In this document: positions 1 to 7,448 of the stretch, piece after piece
Layout: every line of letters begins with the position of its first letter
How positions within the stretch are numbered: position 1 is the stretch's first letter
Source: Betaproteobacteria bacterium
Lineage (GTDB): Bacteria; Pseudomonadota; Gammaproteobacteria; Burkholderiales; SG8-39
Assembly: GCA_005881575.1 (NCBI GenBank)
Contig: VBCA01000032.1
Location: 1-32,496 of the forward strand
Direction: 5' to 3'
Length of the DNA: 32,496 bases
Made by a program: the position numbers and the translations under genes
Notes under the pieces: generated by a model
What the model saw: the letters and a program-made list of their open reading frames with translations, nothing else
What the model was told of the DNA's origin: nothing
Database searches by the model: none

Positions 1-1452
1 GACCCGTATCCGTCGGCCACCGCCGCAATGGCGGCGATGCCGCTCGACGAGCAGGGGATGAAGGTGCTGAAGGATGCTGGCAAGCAACCGAAGGCGGATC
101 GCGCGGTGTACCTGCTGCCGGCTGCAACCCAGCTGGAAACCTCCGGCTCGGTGACCGCGTCCAACCGCTCGGTGCAATGGCGCGAGAAGGTCATCGAGCC
201 GATGTTCGAGTCCAAGCCCGACCACACCATCATGTACCTGTTCGCCAAGAAATTCGGTTTTGCCGACCAGTTCGTGGGCAAGAAGGACGGCAAGCAGAAC
301 ATCAAGGTGGAGAAGGACGAACCGAACGTCGAGGACATGACCCGCGAGTTCAACAACGGCAGCTGGACCATCGGCTACACCGGCCAATCGCCCGAGCGCC
401 TGCAGGCGCACATGCGCAACATGCACGTGTTCGACGTGAAGACCCTGCGCGCCAAGGGCGGCAAGGACGCCAAGACCGGCTACGTACTCGACGGCGATTA
501 CTTCGGGTTGCCGTGGCCGTGCTTCGGCAATGCGGCGCTCAAGCATCCGGGGTCGCCCGTGCTCTACAACACGCATTTGCACGTGATGGACGGCGGCGGC
601 AACTTCCGCGCCAATTTCGGCGTGGAGAAAGACGGCGTCAACCTGCTCGCCGAGGACGGGTCGTACTCGAAAGGCGCGGAGATCACCACGGGTTATCCCG
701 AGTTCGATCACGTGCTCCTGAAGAAGCTCGGCTGGTGGGATGAGCTGACCGACGCCGAAAAGGCGGAAGCCGAAGGCAGGAACTGGAAGACCGATCTATC
801 CGGCGGCATCCAGCGCGTCGTGATGAAGAACCACGGCTGCCATCCGTTCGGCAACGCCAAGGCGCGCGCCGTCGTGTGGAACTTCCCCGACGGCGTCCCG
901 AAGCACCGCGAACCCCTGTTTGGTATTCGCCCAGATTTGATCGCCGACTACCCGACGCACGACGACAAGAAGGCGTTCTGGCGCCTGCCGACCCTCTACA
1001 AGTCGGTGCAGGAGAAGAACAAGGACATCGGCAAGCAGTACCCGATCATCCTCACCTCCGGGCGGCTGGTCGAATACGAGGGTGGCGGCGAGGAAACGCG
1101 CTCCAATCCGTGGCTGGCCGAGCTGATGCAGGATAACTTCGTCGAGATCAATCCCAAGTCGGCGAACGACCGCGGCATCCGGAACGGCGAGGACGTCTGG
1201 GTGAAGACACCGACCGGCGCCCGGCTCAAGGTCAAGGCGCTGGTGACCGAGCGCGTCGGTCCGGATCATGCCTTCATACCGTTCCACTTCTCGGGCTGGT
1301 GGCAGGGCAAGGACATGCTCCCGTACTATCCCGACGGCGCGGCGCCGATCGTGCGCGGCGAGGCGGTCAATACCGCCACGACCTACGGCTACGACTCGGT
1401 GACGATGATGCAGGAAACAAAAACAACCGTTTGCCAGATCGAGCGGGCCTGA
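1..1452 (+). CDS. fdhA: Formate dehydrogenase alpha (catalytic) subunit, 3' part
   Basis: This is the C-terminal part of a molybdopterin oxidoreductase; the reading frame is open from base 1, so the start and N-terminus lie outside the window. About 483 residues are visible. The final ~130 residues look like the molybdopterin-dinucleotide binding domain (segment around TSGRLVEYEGGGEETRSNPW, then GIRNGEDVWVKTPTGARLKV), and the tail NTATTYGYDSVTMMQETKTT is typical of the FDH3-type formate dehydrogenase of beta- and epsilonproteobacteria. In the family, the enzyme oxidises formate to CO2 at a Mo- or W-bis-MGD site and passes electrons to the Fe-S beta subunit, usually on the periplasmic face after Tat export. 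The Tat signal, the N-terminal 4Fe-4S site and the Sec/Cys metal ligand are not visible here. The beta, gamma and accessory genes follow directly. Assignment to formate rather than another substrate rests on similarity and operon layout. Confidence 0.88.
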   Translation, partial: DPYPSATAAMAAMPLDEQGMKVLKDAGKQPKADRAVYLLPAATQLETSGSVTASNRSVQWREKVIEPMFESKPDHTIMYLFAKKFGFADQFVGKKDGKQNIKVEKDEPNVEDMTREFNNGSWTIGYTGQSPERLQAHMRNMHVFDVKTLRAKGGKDAKTGYVLDGDYFGLPWPCFGNAALKHPGSPVLYNTHLHVMDGGGNFRANFGVEKDGVNLLAEDGSYSKGAEITTGYPEFDHVLLKKLGWWDELTDAEKAEAEGRNWKTDLSGGIQRVVMKNHGCHPFGNAKARAVVWNFPDGVPKHREPLFGIRPDLIADYPTHDDKKAFWRLPTLYKSVQEKNKDIGKQYPIILTSGRLVEYEGGGEETRSNPWLAELMQDNFVEINPKSANDRGIRNGEDVWVKTPTGARLKVKALVTERVGPDHAFIPFHFSGWWQGKDMLPYYPDGAAPIVRGEAVNTATTYGYDSVTMMQETKTTVCQIERA

Positions 1453-1504
1453 GGAGGGGGAGGGACCCCTCCGTGCGATCAGAGCGAGAGGAGAGGAGAC
1501 AACC

Positions 1505-2128
1505 ATGGCCAGAATGAAATTCCTGTGCGACGCCGAGCGCTGCATCGAGTGCAACGGCTGCGTGACCGCCTGCAAGAACGAGAACGAGGTTCCCTGGGGC
1601 GTGAACCGCCGCCGCGTGGTCACCATCAACGACGGCATGGTCGGAGCCGAGAAGTCGATCTCGGTCGCATGCATGCACTGCTCGGATGCGCCCTGCATGG
1701 CGGTGTGCCCGGTCGACTGTTTCTACCGGACCGACGAAGGCGTGGTGCTGCATGACAAGGACCTTTGCATCGGCTGCGGCTACTGCTTCTACGCATGCCC
1801 GTTCGGGGCGCCGCAGTTCCCGCAGGCCGGCGCCTTCGGATTGCGCGGCAAGATGGACAAATGCACGTTCTGCGCCGGCGGTCCCGAGAAGGACCTCTCC
1901 AAGGAAGAATTCAGCAAGTACGGCTCCAACCGCCTCGCCCAAGGCAAGCTGCCCGCATGCGCCGAGATGTGCTCGACCAAGGCGCTCCTCGGTGGGGACG
2001 GCGACGTCATCGCCGACATCTACCGCCAGCGCGTGCTCAAGCGCGGCAAAGGCTCCGAGGTCTGGGGCTGGGGCACGGCGTACGGCAAGCCCGACCAGAA
2101 GGCGGCGCCGGCTGGGTCGAAGTCATGA
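1505..2128 (+). CDS. fdhB: Formate dehydrogenase beta subunit, 4x[4Fe-4S] ferredoxin
   Basis: A 207-residue Fe-S protein that relays electrons from the catalytic subunit to the membrane cytochrome b. Four cysteine clusters are visible: C13/C16/C19/C23, C56/C59/C64/C68, C88/C91/C94/C98 and C120/C123/C152/C156. This is the four-cubane layout of the DmsB/FdnH family, with the short length of FDH3 beta subunits and without the C-terminal membrane anchor helix of E. coli FdnH. The ATG is preceded by a strong purine-rich ribosome binding site (gaggagaggagac). The stop overlaps the next start as ATGA. Being the second structural gene after the alpha subunit supports the assignment. The protein lacks its own signal peptide, as expected if it is co-exported with the alpha subunit. 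Confidence 0.92.
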   Translation: MARMKFLCDAERCIECNGCVTACKNENEVPWGVNRRRVVTINDGMVGAEKSISVACMHCSDAPCMAVCPVDCFYRTDEGVVLHDKDLCIGCGYCFYACPFGAPQFPQAGAFGLRGKMDKCTFCAGGPEKDLSKEEFSKYGSNRLAQGKLPACAEMCSTKALLGGDGDVIADIYRQRVLKRGKGSEVWGWGTAYGKPDQKAAPAGSKS

Positions 2129-2382
2129 CGGGCCGCAAGTTCGTCTTCGCGGGCACAGCGCTCCTCCTCGCGCTCGGCCTCGGCGCCTGCGGCGAACGCG
2201 AGCAGGTGATCGTCTACAAGCAGGGAAAGTACCAGGGCAAGCCCGACACGAAGCCCTGGGAGAACGATCCGGCCGCAAGTCCTTACCCGGGCTCCAAGTG
2301 GAACAAAGGCGACAAGTCGAGTTGGGAATCCGCTGTCAGGACCCGGAATCTCGGACAGAACGAATACACGCGGGCGGAATAG
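2125..2382 (+). CDS. Small lipoprotein of the formate dehydrogenase operon
   Basis: An 85-residue protein starting with ATG inside the ATGA overlap with fdhB. The N-terminus has Lys/Arg, a hydrophobic stretch and a lipobox-like LGAC with Cys22, so a lipidated envelope protein is predicted. The mature part is polar, rich in Lys, Trp, Pro and Gly (for example YKQGKYQGKPDTKPWENDP), and has no recognisable catalytic motif. Its place between the beta and gamma subunits suggests a role in assembly or stability of the complex, but this is inference; I do not recognise a named family. It is easily missed because a longer open frame starts upstream inside fdhB; the lipoprotein signal supports the internal ATG. 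Confidence 0.8.
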   Translation: MTGRKFVFAGTALLLALGLGACGEREQVIVYKQGKYQGKPDTKPWENDPAASPYPGSKWNKGDKSSWESAVRTRNLGQNEYTRAE

Positions 2383-2395
2383 GGGGGCACCGCTC

Positions 2396-3421
2396 ATGAA
2401 ACCGTTTGCGGTCTGGGCGCGTTCCTTCGCCGTTGCGCTGGCACTGATTCTGCCGTCGACCGGCACCTCGGTCGCGCAGCAGGGCGAGACCCAGCAGCAG
2501 CGCGCGCAGAGCCAGCCCGGCAACAACGCGCCGGTGTGGCGCGACGTGCGCTCCGGGAAGGAGGAGTACACCTCGATCAAGGGCCGCGAAACGGGCGTGC
2601 TGGTCCAGACCTACGGAGAGACCTGGCGACAGCTGAAGAACGGCTGGATCACGCCGATCGCCGGCTGGCTGATCGCCGTCGTCGTGGTCGTAATCGGGGC
2701 GTTCTTCAAGTGGCGCGGCAGCATCAAGGTCCACGGCGAGCCTACCGGCCGGCTGATCGAGCGCTTCACTCCGTTCGAGCGCTACACGCACTGGGTGGTC
2801 GCGATAAGCTTTGTCGTTCTCGGCATCAGCGGCCTCGTCATGATGCTGGGGAAGTACGTCCTGCTGCCGGTGATCGGATACACGCTGTTCGCCTGGCTCG
2901 CGCAGCTTTCGAAACATCTGCACAATTTCGTCGGGCCGGTATTCGTCGTGAGCCTGCTGATGTTCATCGTCATGTTCGTCAAGGATAATCTCCCGCGCCT
3001 CTACGATATCAAGTGGTTTGCGAACCTCGGCGGAATGATCTCCGGCGAGCACGTTCCCTCCGGCAGATTCAACGCAGGGGAGAAGGCCTGGTTCTGGATC
3101 GGCGTGGTGGTGTTGAGCCTGCTCCTGAGTGCGTCGGGTCTGGTGCTGCTATTTCCGAATTTCGACCAGGTACGGGCCGTCATGATCGAGGCGAACGTCG
3201 TGCACATGGTTGCGGGCGGCGCGGTGATTGCCATTTCTCTGGGCCATATCTATCTCGGAACGATCGGCTTGGACGGGGCGTACGAGGCGATGCGCAACGG
3301 CTACGTCGATGAAACCTGGGCCAGGGAACACCACGAATACTGGTACGACGACGTGAAGTCCGGAAAGATCAAGGCCGGGACTGCGATGGGCCAGCCCGAC
3401 GCGCCGCAGGCCCAGCACTGA
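2396..3421 (+). CDS. fdhC: Formate dehydrogenase gamma subunit, cytochrome b
   Basis: A 341-residue membrane cytochrome b that anchors the dehydrogenase and hands electrons to quinone. Residues 1-28 look like a cleavable signal peptide (ending TSVAQ), followed by a ~55-residue polar region and then four hydrophobic helices (about 84-104, 133-151, 178-195 and 232-254) plus a further one at 266-288. This long N-terminal extension is seen in FDH3-type gamma subunits and not in E. coli FdnI. Candidate heme b ligands are His132 (YTHWVV), His174/His176 (SKHLHNF), His270 and His284. The gene follows the lipoprotein gene by 13 bases and precedes the small exported protein, so the five genes probably form one transcript. 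Confidence 0.92.
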   Translation: MKPFAVWARSFAVALALILPSTGTSVAQQGETQQQRAQSQPGNNAPVWRDVRSGKEEYTSIKGRETGVLVQTYGETWRQLKNGWITPIAGWLIAVVVVVIGAFFKWRGSIKVHGEPTGRLIERFTPFERYTHWVVAISFVVLGISGLVMMLGKYVLLPVIGYTLFAWLAQLSKHLHNFVGPVFVVSLLMFIVMFVKDNLPRLYDIKWFANLGGMISGEHVPSGRFNAGEKAWFWIGVVVLSLLLSASGLVLLFPNFDQVRAVMIEANVVHMVAGGAVIAISLGHIYLGTIGLDGAYEAMRNGYVDETWAREHHEYWYDDVKSGKIKAGTAMGQPDAPQAQH

Positions 3422-3435
3422 GGAGGGGAGACGCC

Positions 3436-3672
3436 ATGAATTTTCGCATTTTGATGATGAGCATCGCGATTGCGGTGGCTGCTGGCGCGGTCTGGGCGAA
3501 GCTGCCCGCTCCTCCGGTCGATCCGGCCAAGGCCGCCGAAGCCAAGGCGAAAGCCGACGAAGCGGCGAAGAAGGACGCGGAGAAGCTCGGCAAGTCCCAG
3601 GACAGGGCGGTGGCGAACTATCGCAAGAACAAGGGCATCAAAGGGCCGTTGCCCAAGGTGGGAGGAAAGTAA
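3436..3672 (+). CDS. Small exported Ala/Lys-rich protein, end of FDH operon
   Basis: A 78-residue protein with a strong ribosome binding site (gaggaggggag) and a signal peptide of about 21 residues (MNFRILMMSIAIAVAAGAVWA). The mature part is made of charged, alanine-rich helix (DPAKAAEAKAKADEAAKKDA) and ends in a basic tail. No cysteine, metal motif or known domain is visible. It is the last gene before a strong terminator and lies 14 bases after the gamma subunit gene, so it belongs to the operon. Its function is unknown; an assembly or scaffold role in the periplasm is only a guess from position and composition. Confidence 0.75.
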   Translation: MNFRILMMSIAIAVAAGAVWAKLPAPPVDPAKAAEAKAKADEAAKKDAEKLGKSQDRAVANYRKNKGIKGPLPKVGGK

Positions 3673-3690
3673 GACGCACCGATCGCGCTC

Positions 3691-3722
3691 AAAGGGCGCC
3701 CGAGGGCGCCCTTTGCTTTTTC
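3691..3722 (+). terminator. Intrinsic terminator of the formate dehydrogenase operon
   Basis: Perfect inverted repeat AAAGGGCGCC / GGCGCCCTTT with a CGAG loop at 3691-3714, followed by the T-rich stretch GCTTTTTC. It lies 19 bases after the last operon gene and before the convergent end of the chromate transporter gene, so it should stop transcription from the left. The T-tract is on the plus strand only. Confidence 0.9.
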
Positions 3723-3736
3723 CGACGAGCCCGCGG

Positions 3737-5077
3737 CTAGCCCGCGATCAGATGGTACGCAAGGCCGGCTGCGCCGCAGGCGAAGATCACCGGAATCATG
3801 CCGGTCCGGTAGCGCCATAGTGCGGCGAGCGCGGCCAGCCCGACGAGCGCCGAGAACCATTCGAACCCTCCGGAAAACCCCGCCGGCCACAACACGTGCC
3901 AGGCGAAGAACACGGCGAGGTTGAGGATCACGCCGACCACCGCTGCGGTGATCCCCGTGAGCGGGGCGGTGAAACGCAGATTTCCGTGCGTCGATTCCAC
4001 CAGCGGACCGCCGAGGAGGATGAAGAGGAAAGAGGGGAGGAAGGTGAAGAAGGTCGCCACCGCGCCGCCTACGCACCCGGCGAGGGCCAGCGCCCCGGGT
4101 CCGAGCGCCGCCTTCGTCCAGGCACCGACAAACCCGACGAAGGCGACCACCATGATGAGCGGTCCGGGCGTCGTTTCTCCCAGCGCGAGCCCGTCGATCA
4201 TTTGCGTTGCGGTCAGCCACTGGTAATGCTCCACCCCGCCTTGGTAGACGTAAGGCAGCACCGCGTAGGCGCCTCCGAAGGTGAGCATCGCCGCCTTGGT
4301 GAAGAACCAGCCCATCTGAGCGAGCGTGCTGTCCCATCCGAATAGCGCGACGAGGGTGCCGAGCGCCACGATCCAGATCGCGAGGAAAATCGCCAGGACC
4401 AGGGCAAAATGCGCCCAGCGGAAAAGCGCGTGCGCGGGCGTTGGAGTGGCATCGTCGATCAAGGCCGGTCCGTAGCCTTTCCCGGCGCCCTCGTGGCCCC
4501 CGGTGGAGAATTTTCCCGGGGCGATGCGTCCACCGAGGTAGCCGACAACGCCGGCGGAGAGCACGATGTAGGGAAACGGCACGTGGAAGACAAAGATAGC
4601 CACGAACGCAGCCAGGCTGATGGCCCACAGCACGGCATTCTTGAGTGCGCGCGACCCGATGCGATACGCCGCGAACAAGACGATCGCCGTGACCGCCGGC
4701 TTGATTCCGTAGAACAGCCCGGCGACCAGCGGCACGTTCCCGAACGCGAGGTAGACCCAGGTCAGCGCGATCAGGATGAACAGCGACGGCAATACGAAAA
4801 GGCCGCCCGATATCACTCCTCCCCACGTCCTGTGCATCATCCAGCCGATATAGGTGGCGAGCTGCTGGGCCTCCGGTCCCGGCAGCAGCATGCAGTAGTT
4901 GAGCGCGTGCAGGAATCGCTTCTCCGAGATCCAGCGTTTCCGCTCCACGAGATCCTGGTGCATGATCGCGATCTGCCCGGTCGGGCCGCCGAAGCTGATG
5001 AAGCCGAGCTTGAGCCAGTAGCGAAATGCCTCGGAAAACGATACCGGGGAAGGCTTGGACTGCGAGGGGTCGCTCAT
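3737..5077 (-). CDS. chrA: Chromate transporter, ChrA family
   Basis: A 446-residue membrane protein of the CHR family, which exports chromate or related oxyanions. The two-domain bidirectional layout is visible: the N-terminal half contains KLGFISFGGPTGQIAIMH and LLPGPEAQQLATYIG, and the C-terminal half repeats the pattern as LTFGGAYAVLPYVYQ and ALGETTPGPLIMV. The start at 5077 (MSDPSQSKP) is preferred because homologs begin shortly before the FxxxxxxWLKLGFISFGG segment; an upstream in-frame ATG at 5146 would add 23 residues that overlap the divergent regulator. There is no Shine-Dalgarno sequence before 5077, but a good sigma70 promoter ends about 10 bases upstream. It is divergent from the ModE-like gene. 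Whether the substrate is chromate or another oxyanion such as molybdate or tungstate cannot be decided here. Confidence 0.92.
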   Translation of the reverse strand: MSDPSQSKPSPVSFSEAFRYWLKLGFISFGGPTGQIAIMHQDLVERKRWISEKRFLHALNYCMLLPGPEAQQLATYIGWMMHRTWGGVISGGLFVLPSLFILIALTWVYLAFGNVPLVAGLFYGIKPAVTAIVLFAAYRIGSRALKNAVLWAISLAAFVAIFVFHVPFPYIVLSAGVVGYLGGRIAPGKFSTGGHEGAGKGYGPALIDDATPTPAHALFRWAHFALVLAIFLAIWIVALGTLVALFGWDSTLAQMGWFFTKAAMLTFGGAYAVLPYVYQGGVEHYQWLTATQMIDGLALGETTPGPLIMVVAFVGFVGAWTKAALGPGALALAGCVGGAVATFFTFLPSFLFILLGGPLVESTHGNLRFTAPLTGITAAVVGVILNLAVFFAWHVLWPAGFSGGFEWFSALVGLAALAALWRYRTGMIPVIFACGAAGLAYHLIAG

Positions 5078-5086
5078 GGTGCTTGG

Positions 5087-5116
5087 ACTATACTGACCCT
5101 TATCTGAACCTGCCAA
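5087..5116 (-). promoter_or_regulatory. Predicted sigma70 promoter of chrA
   Basis: Read on the minus strand: -35 TTGGCA (5116-5111), 18-base spacer, -10 TATAGT (5092-5087). Each box matches the consensus at five of six positions. The expected start point, near 5080, is only about three bases before the preferred chrA ATG at 5077. Confidence 0.55.
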
Positions 5117-5133
5117 TTTTTTGCTGCAAGAGA

Positions 5134-5499
5134 ATGAAATCGGCACGACTCGTCCCCAAGATCCGCATCCTGATCGGTGCCGTAGTCGCCATCGGTCCGG
5201 GCAAGGCCGCCTTGCTCGCCGGCATCGCGCGCACTGGCTCGATCTCGGCGGCGGCGCGCGAGATGAAAATGTCCTACCGGCGCGCCTGGTTGCTGGTCGA
5301 GGCGATGAACTCGGCGTTCCGGCGGCCGCTGGTCGAGACGCTCACCGGCGGTGAAGGCGGAGGCGGGGCGCGCGTCACGGAATTGGGAGAGGAAGTCCTT
5401 CGCCGCTACCGCGCCATGGAATTCAGCGCGGCGCGCTCGGTTGCACCGGAGCTCAAGCGGCTCTCCCGGCTCATCGCGCCGGCGCGCCGCGGCAGATAG
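5134..5499 (+). CDS. ModE-like winged-helix regulator, DNA-binding domain only
   Basis: A 121-residue protein matching the N-terminal DNA-binding half of ModE, the molybdate-responsive regulator. The helix-turn-helix region runs roughly from residue 22 to 62 (KAALLAGIARTGSISAAARE, then SYRRAWLLVEAMN), followed by the wing (GGEGGGGARVTELGEEVLRRY). The tandem molbindin (TOBE/Mop) domains that bind molybdate in E. coli ModE are absent and the gene stops naturally. The start at 5134 (MKSARLVPK) is chosen because earlier in-frame starts run into chrA. The adjacent molybdate and tungstate transporter genes, and the ModE-type inverted repeat 40 bases downstream of its stop, make regulation of metal uptake the best hypothesis. 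How it would sense the metal is unclear. Confidence 0.85.
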   Translation: MKSARLVPKIRILIGAVVAIGPGKAALLAGIARTGSISAAAREMKMSYRRAWLLVEAMNSAFRRPLVETLTGGEGGGGARVTELGEEVLRRYRAMEFSAARSVAPELKRLSRLIAPARRGR

Positions 5500-5501
5500 C
5501 T

Positions 5502-5530
5502 TTGCGTTCGACACCGGCCTCGATTAGAAT
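5502..5530 (+). promoter_or_regulatory. Predicted sigma70 promoter of the MOT1-type transporter
   Basis: -35 TTGCGT (5502-5507), exactly 17 bases, then -10 TAGAAT (5525-5530), five of six to TATAAT. The start point is expected near 5537, just before the ModE-like inverted repeat. Confidence 0.5.
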
Positions 5531-5539
5531 TCTCGGCAG

Positions 5540-5563
5540 CGTTATATACCACCGAATATCACG
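5540..5563. promoter_or_regulatory. Candidate ModE-type operator
   Basis: Inverted repeat CGTTATAT, 8-base spacer, ATATCACG. The half-sites match at seven of eight positions, and the 8-8-8 geometry is that of the E. coli modA operator as I remember it (CGTTATAT-N8-ACATAACG). It lies directly after the predicted transcription start and before the ribosome binding site of the MOT1 gene, where a bound repressor would block transcription. A ModE-like regulator is encoded immediately upstream. Confidence 0.6.
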
Positions 5564-5580
5564 ACATCAGGAGGTGTATT

Positions 5581-6723
5581 GTGAGCCCCGCGATCCGCTT
5601 CGATCGCAATGAGCTGTCGGGTGCGTTCGGTGACATGGGTACGGACGTGCCGCTCATCATTGGCGTTGCTCTCGCATCCCATCTCGACGGCGCAAGCGTG
5701 CTCATTATGTTCGGCGTCATGCAGATCCTGACTGGCCTCGCGTACCGAATGCCGATGCCCGTCCAGCCCCTCAAGGCCATGGCCGCCATCGTCATTGCCC
5801 AACAGACTGCGCCAGAGATTCTGTACGGCGCGGGAATCGCAATCGGCGTCACGATGTTGATACTCGCGTCATCGGGCGCGCTCACGTGGCTGGCGCGCAT
5901 CGTTCCAAAAAGCGTGGTGCGCGGAATCCAGTTTGGTCTGGGTCTGCAACTCGCCTCGATCTCCTTGCAGAACTATGTCCGTGCCGAGAGCGTGACGGGT
6001 TACCTCCTGGCCGGCCTCGCGTTTGTCATCGTCGTGCTCCTCTTGGGGAATCGCCGGCTGCCGGCTGCTTTGCCGGTGGTCGCTCTTGGACTCGCAATTG
6101 CGGCGTACAGACTCGACCCAAGCTTACTGGCAGCAAGCATGGGTTTGCACCTACCTTCTCCTCATGTACCGCAATTGTCGGACATAGCTACCGGGTTCGT
6201 GCTGCTCGCGCTGCCCCAGATCCCTCTCTCGCTGGGCAACTCTGTTCTTGCCACGCGCCAGCTGGCGCACGATCTCTTTCCCGAGCGCAATCTGACTATC
6301 CGCAAAATTGGTATCACGTACGCCGCCATGAACCTGATCAGTCCATGGCTGGGCGGTATACCCACGTGTCATGGCTCTGGAGGCATGGCCGGCCACTACG
6401 CATTCGGCGGCCGTACTGGCGGATCGGTCATCATTTACGGCCTGATTTTCGTCGCGCTGGGGCTTCTCTTCGGATCGGGGTTCGATCAGATAGCGCGGGC
6501 GTTTCCATTGCCCATACTTGGCGTGCTGCTCCTCTTTGAGGCTCTCTCGCTCATCTGGCTCATCCGTGACACGGCGGATTCGCGCTTGGAATTCCCCATC
6601 GCTGCGCTCGTAGGATTGATGGCGGTCGGGCTGCCGTACGGCTATTTGGTTGGCATGGTTGCCGGCACCATACTGGTGTGGCTGGGTGCGCGGGTAAACC
6701 TCGTAAACATCGATAAGCACTGA
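5581..6723 (+). CDS. MOT1-family molybdate (sulfate) transporter
   Basis: A 380-residue integral membrane protein resembling MOT1-type molybdate transporters, which are related to SulP sulfate permeases but lack the STAS domain. Around ten hydrophobic helices are visible. Family-like segments are ELSGAFGDMGTDVPLIIG near the N-terminus, MPMPVQPLKAMAA in the first half, and PTCHGSGGMAGHYAFGGRTG in the second half. The start is GTG, supported by a near-perfect ribosome binding site (aggaggtg) five bases upstream. Probable import of molybdate is inferred from the family and from its place between a ModE-like gene and tupBCA; sulfate or tungstate cannot be excluded. A promoter and ModE-like operator precede it. 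Confidence 0.85.
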   Translation: MSPAIRFDRNELSGAFGDMGTDVPLIIGVALASHLDGASVLIMFGVMQILTGLAYRMPMPVQPLKAMAAIVIAQQTAPEILYGAGIAIGVTMLILASSGALTWLARIVPKSVVRGIQFGLGLQLASISLQNYVRAESVTGYLLAGLAFVIVVLLLGNRRLPAALPVVALGLAIAAYRLDPSLLAASMGLHLPSPHVPQLSDIATGFVLLALPQIPLSLGNSVLATRQLAHDLFPERNLTIRKIGITYAAMNLISPWLGGIPTCHGSGGMAGHYAFGGRTGGSVIIYGLIFVALGLLFGSGFDQIARAFPLPILGVLLLFEALSLIWLIRDTADSRLEFPIAALVGLMAVGLPYGYLVGMVAGTILVWLGARVNLVNIDKH

Positions 6724-6752
6724 TTGAAGAACGGTCGATTCATGAGCCGAGC

Positions 6753-7448
6753 ATGTCGGAAGCCCTGAGCGCTGCGCTGGCGCTGCTGATAGGGCTCGAC
6801 TCCAAGCTGGTCGAGATCGTTCTTCTCAGCCTGCGCGTGAGCCTGTCGGCGGTCGCGATCGCGGCGCTGGTGGGCTTGCCCCTCGGCGCCGCGATCGCCG
6901 TGGGCCGCTTTCCCGGCCGGCAAACAGTGATCGTACTGCTGAACGCACTCATGGGCCTGCCGCCCGTCGTGGTGGGACTACTCGTATATCTTTTGCTCTC
7001 GCGTGCCGGCCCATTGGGCGCACTCGGGATTCTGTTCACGCCTTCGGCGATGGTCGTCGCGCAGGCGATCCTGATCCTGCCGATCATTGCCGCGCTTTCG
7101 CGCCAGGCGATCGAAGATGCCTGGCGCGAATACGAGGAGCAGCTGTGCTCGCTCGGGGCGGGCCGCGTGAATGCCGCGCTGACTCTCCTCTGGGACACGC
7201 GCTTCTCGCTGCTGACCACGATCCTCGCCGGATTCGGGCGCGCCGCAGCTGAAGTCGGTGCGGTGATGATCGTCGGCGGAAATATCGATGGGGTGACACG
7301 GGTGATGACCACCACCATTGCGCTGGAAACGAGCAAGGGCGATCTGCCGCTTGCGCTCGGATTGGGGATGATCCTGATCGCCATCGTCATTGCGGTCAAT
7401 GCGGCGGCCTATCTGACCAAGGAACTCGCACAGCGGCGCTACGGATGA
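6753..7448 (+). CDS. tupB: Tungstate ABC transporter permease TupB
   Basis: A 231-residue ABC permease with about five membrane helices. The cytoplasmic EAA-type loop that contacts the ATPase is visible around residues 119-150 (SLGAGRVNAALTLLWDTRFS), and the helix VVGLLVYLLLSRAGPLG and segment AAAEVGAVMIVGGNI are characteristic of the TupB/WtpB group. It imports tungstate (or molybdate) together with TupC and TupA, encoded next. The ATG at 6753 lies 29 bases after the MOT1 stop. The stop overlaps tupC as ATGA. No separate promoter is evident, so co-transcription with the MOT1 gene is possible. Confidence 0.92.
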   Translation: MSEALSAALALLIGLDSKLVEIVLLSLRVSLSAVAIAALVGLPLGAAIAVGRFPGRQTVIVLLNALMGLPPVVVGLLVYLLLSRAGPLGALGILFTPSAMVVAQAILILPIIAALSRQAIEDAWREYEEQLCSLGAGRVNAALTLLWDTRFSLLTTILAGFGRAAAEVGAVMIVGGNIDGVTRVMTTTIALETSKGDLPLALGLGMILIAIVIAVNAAAYLTKELAQRRYG

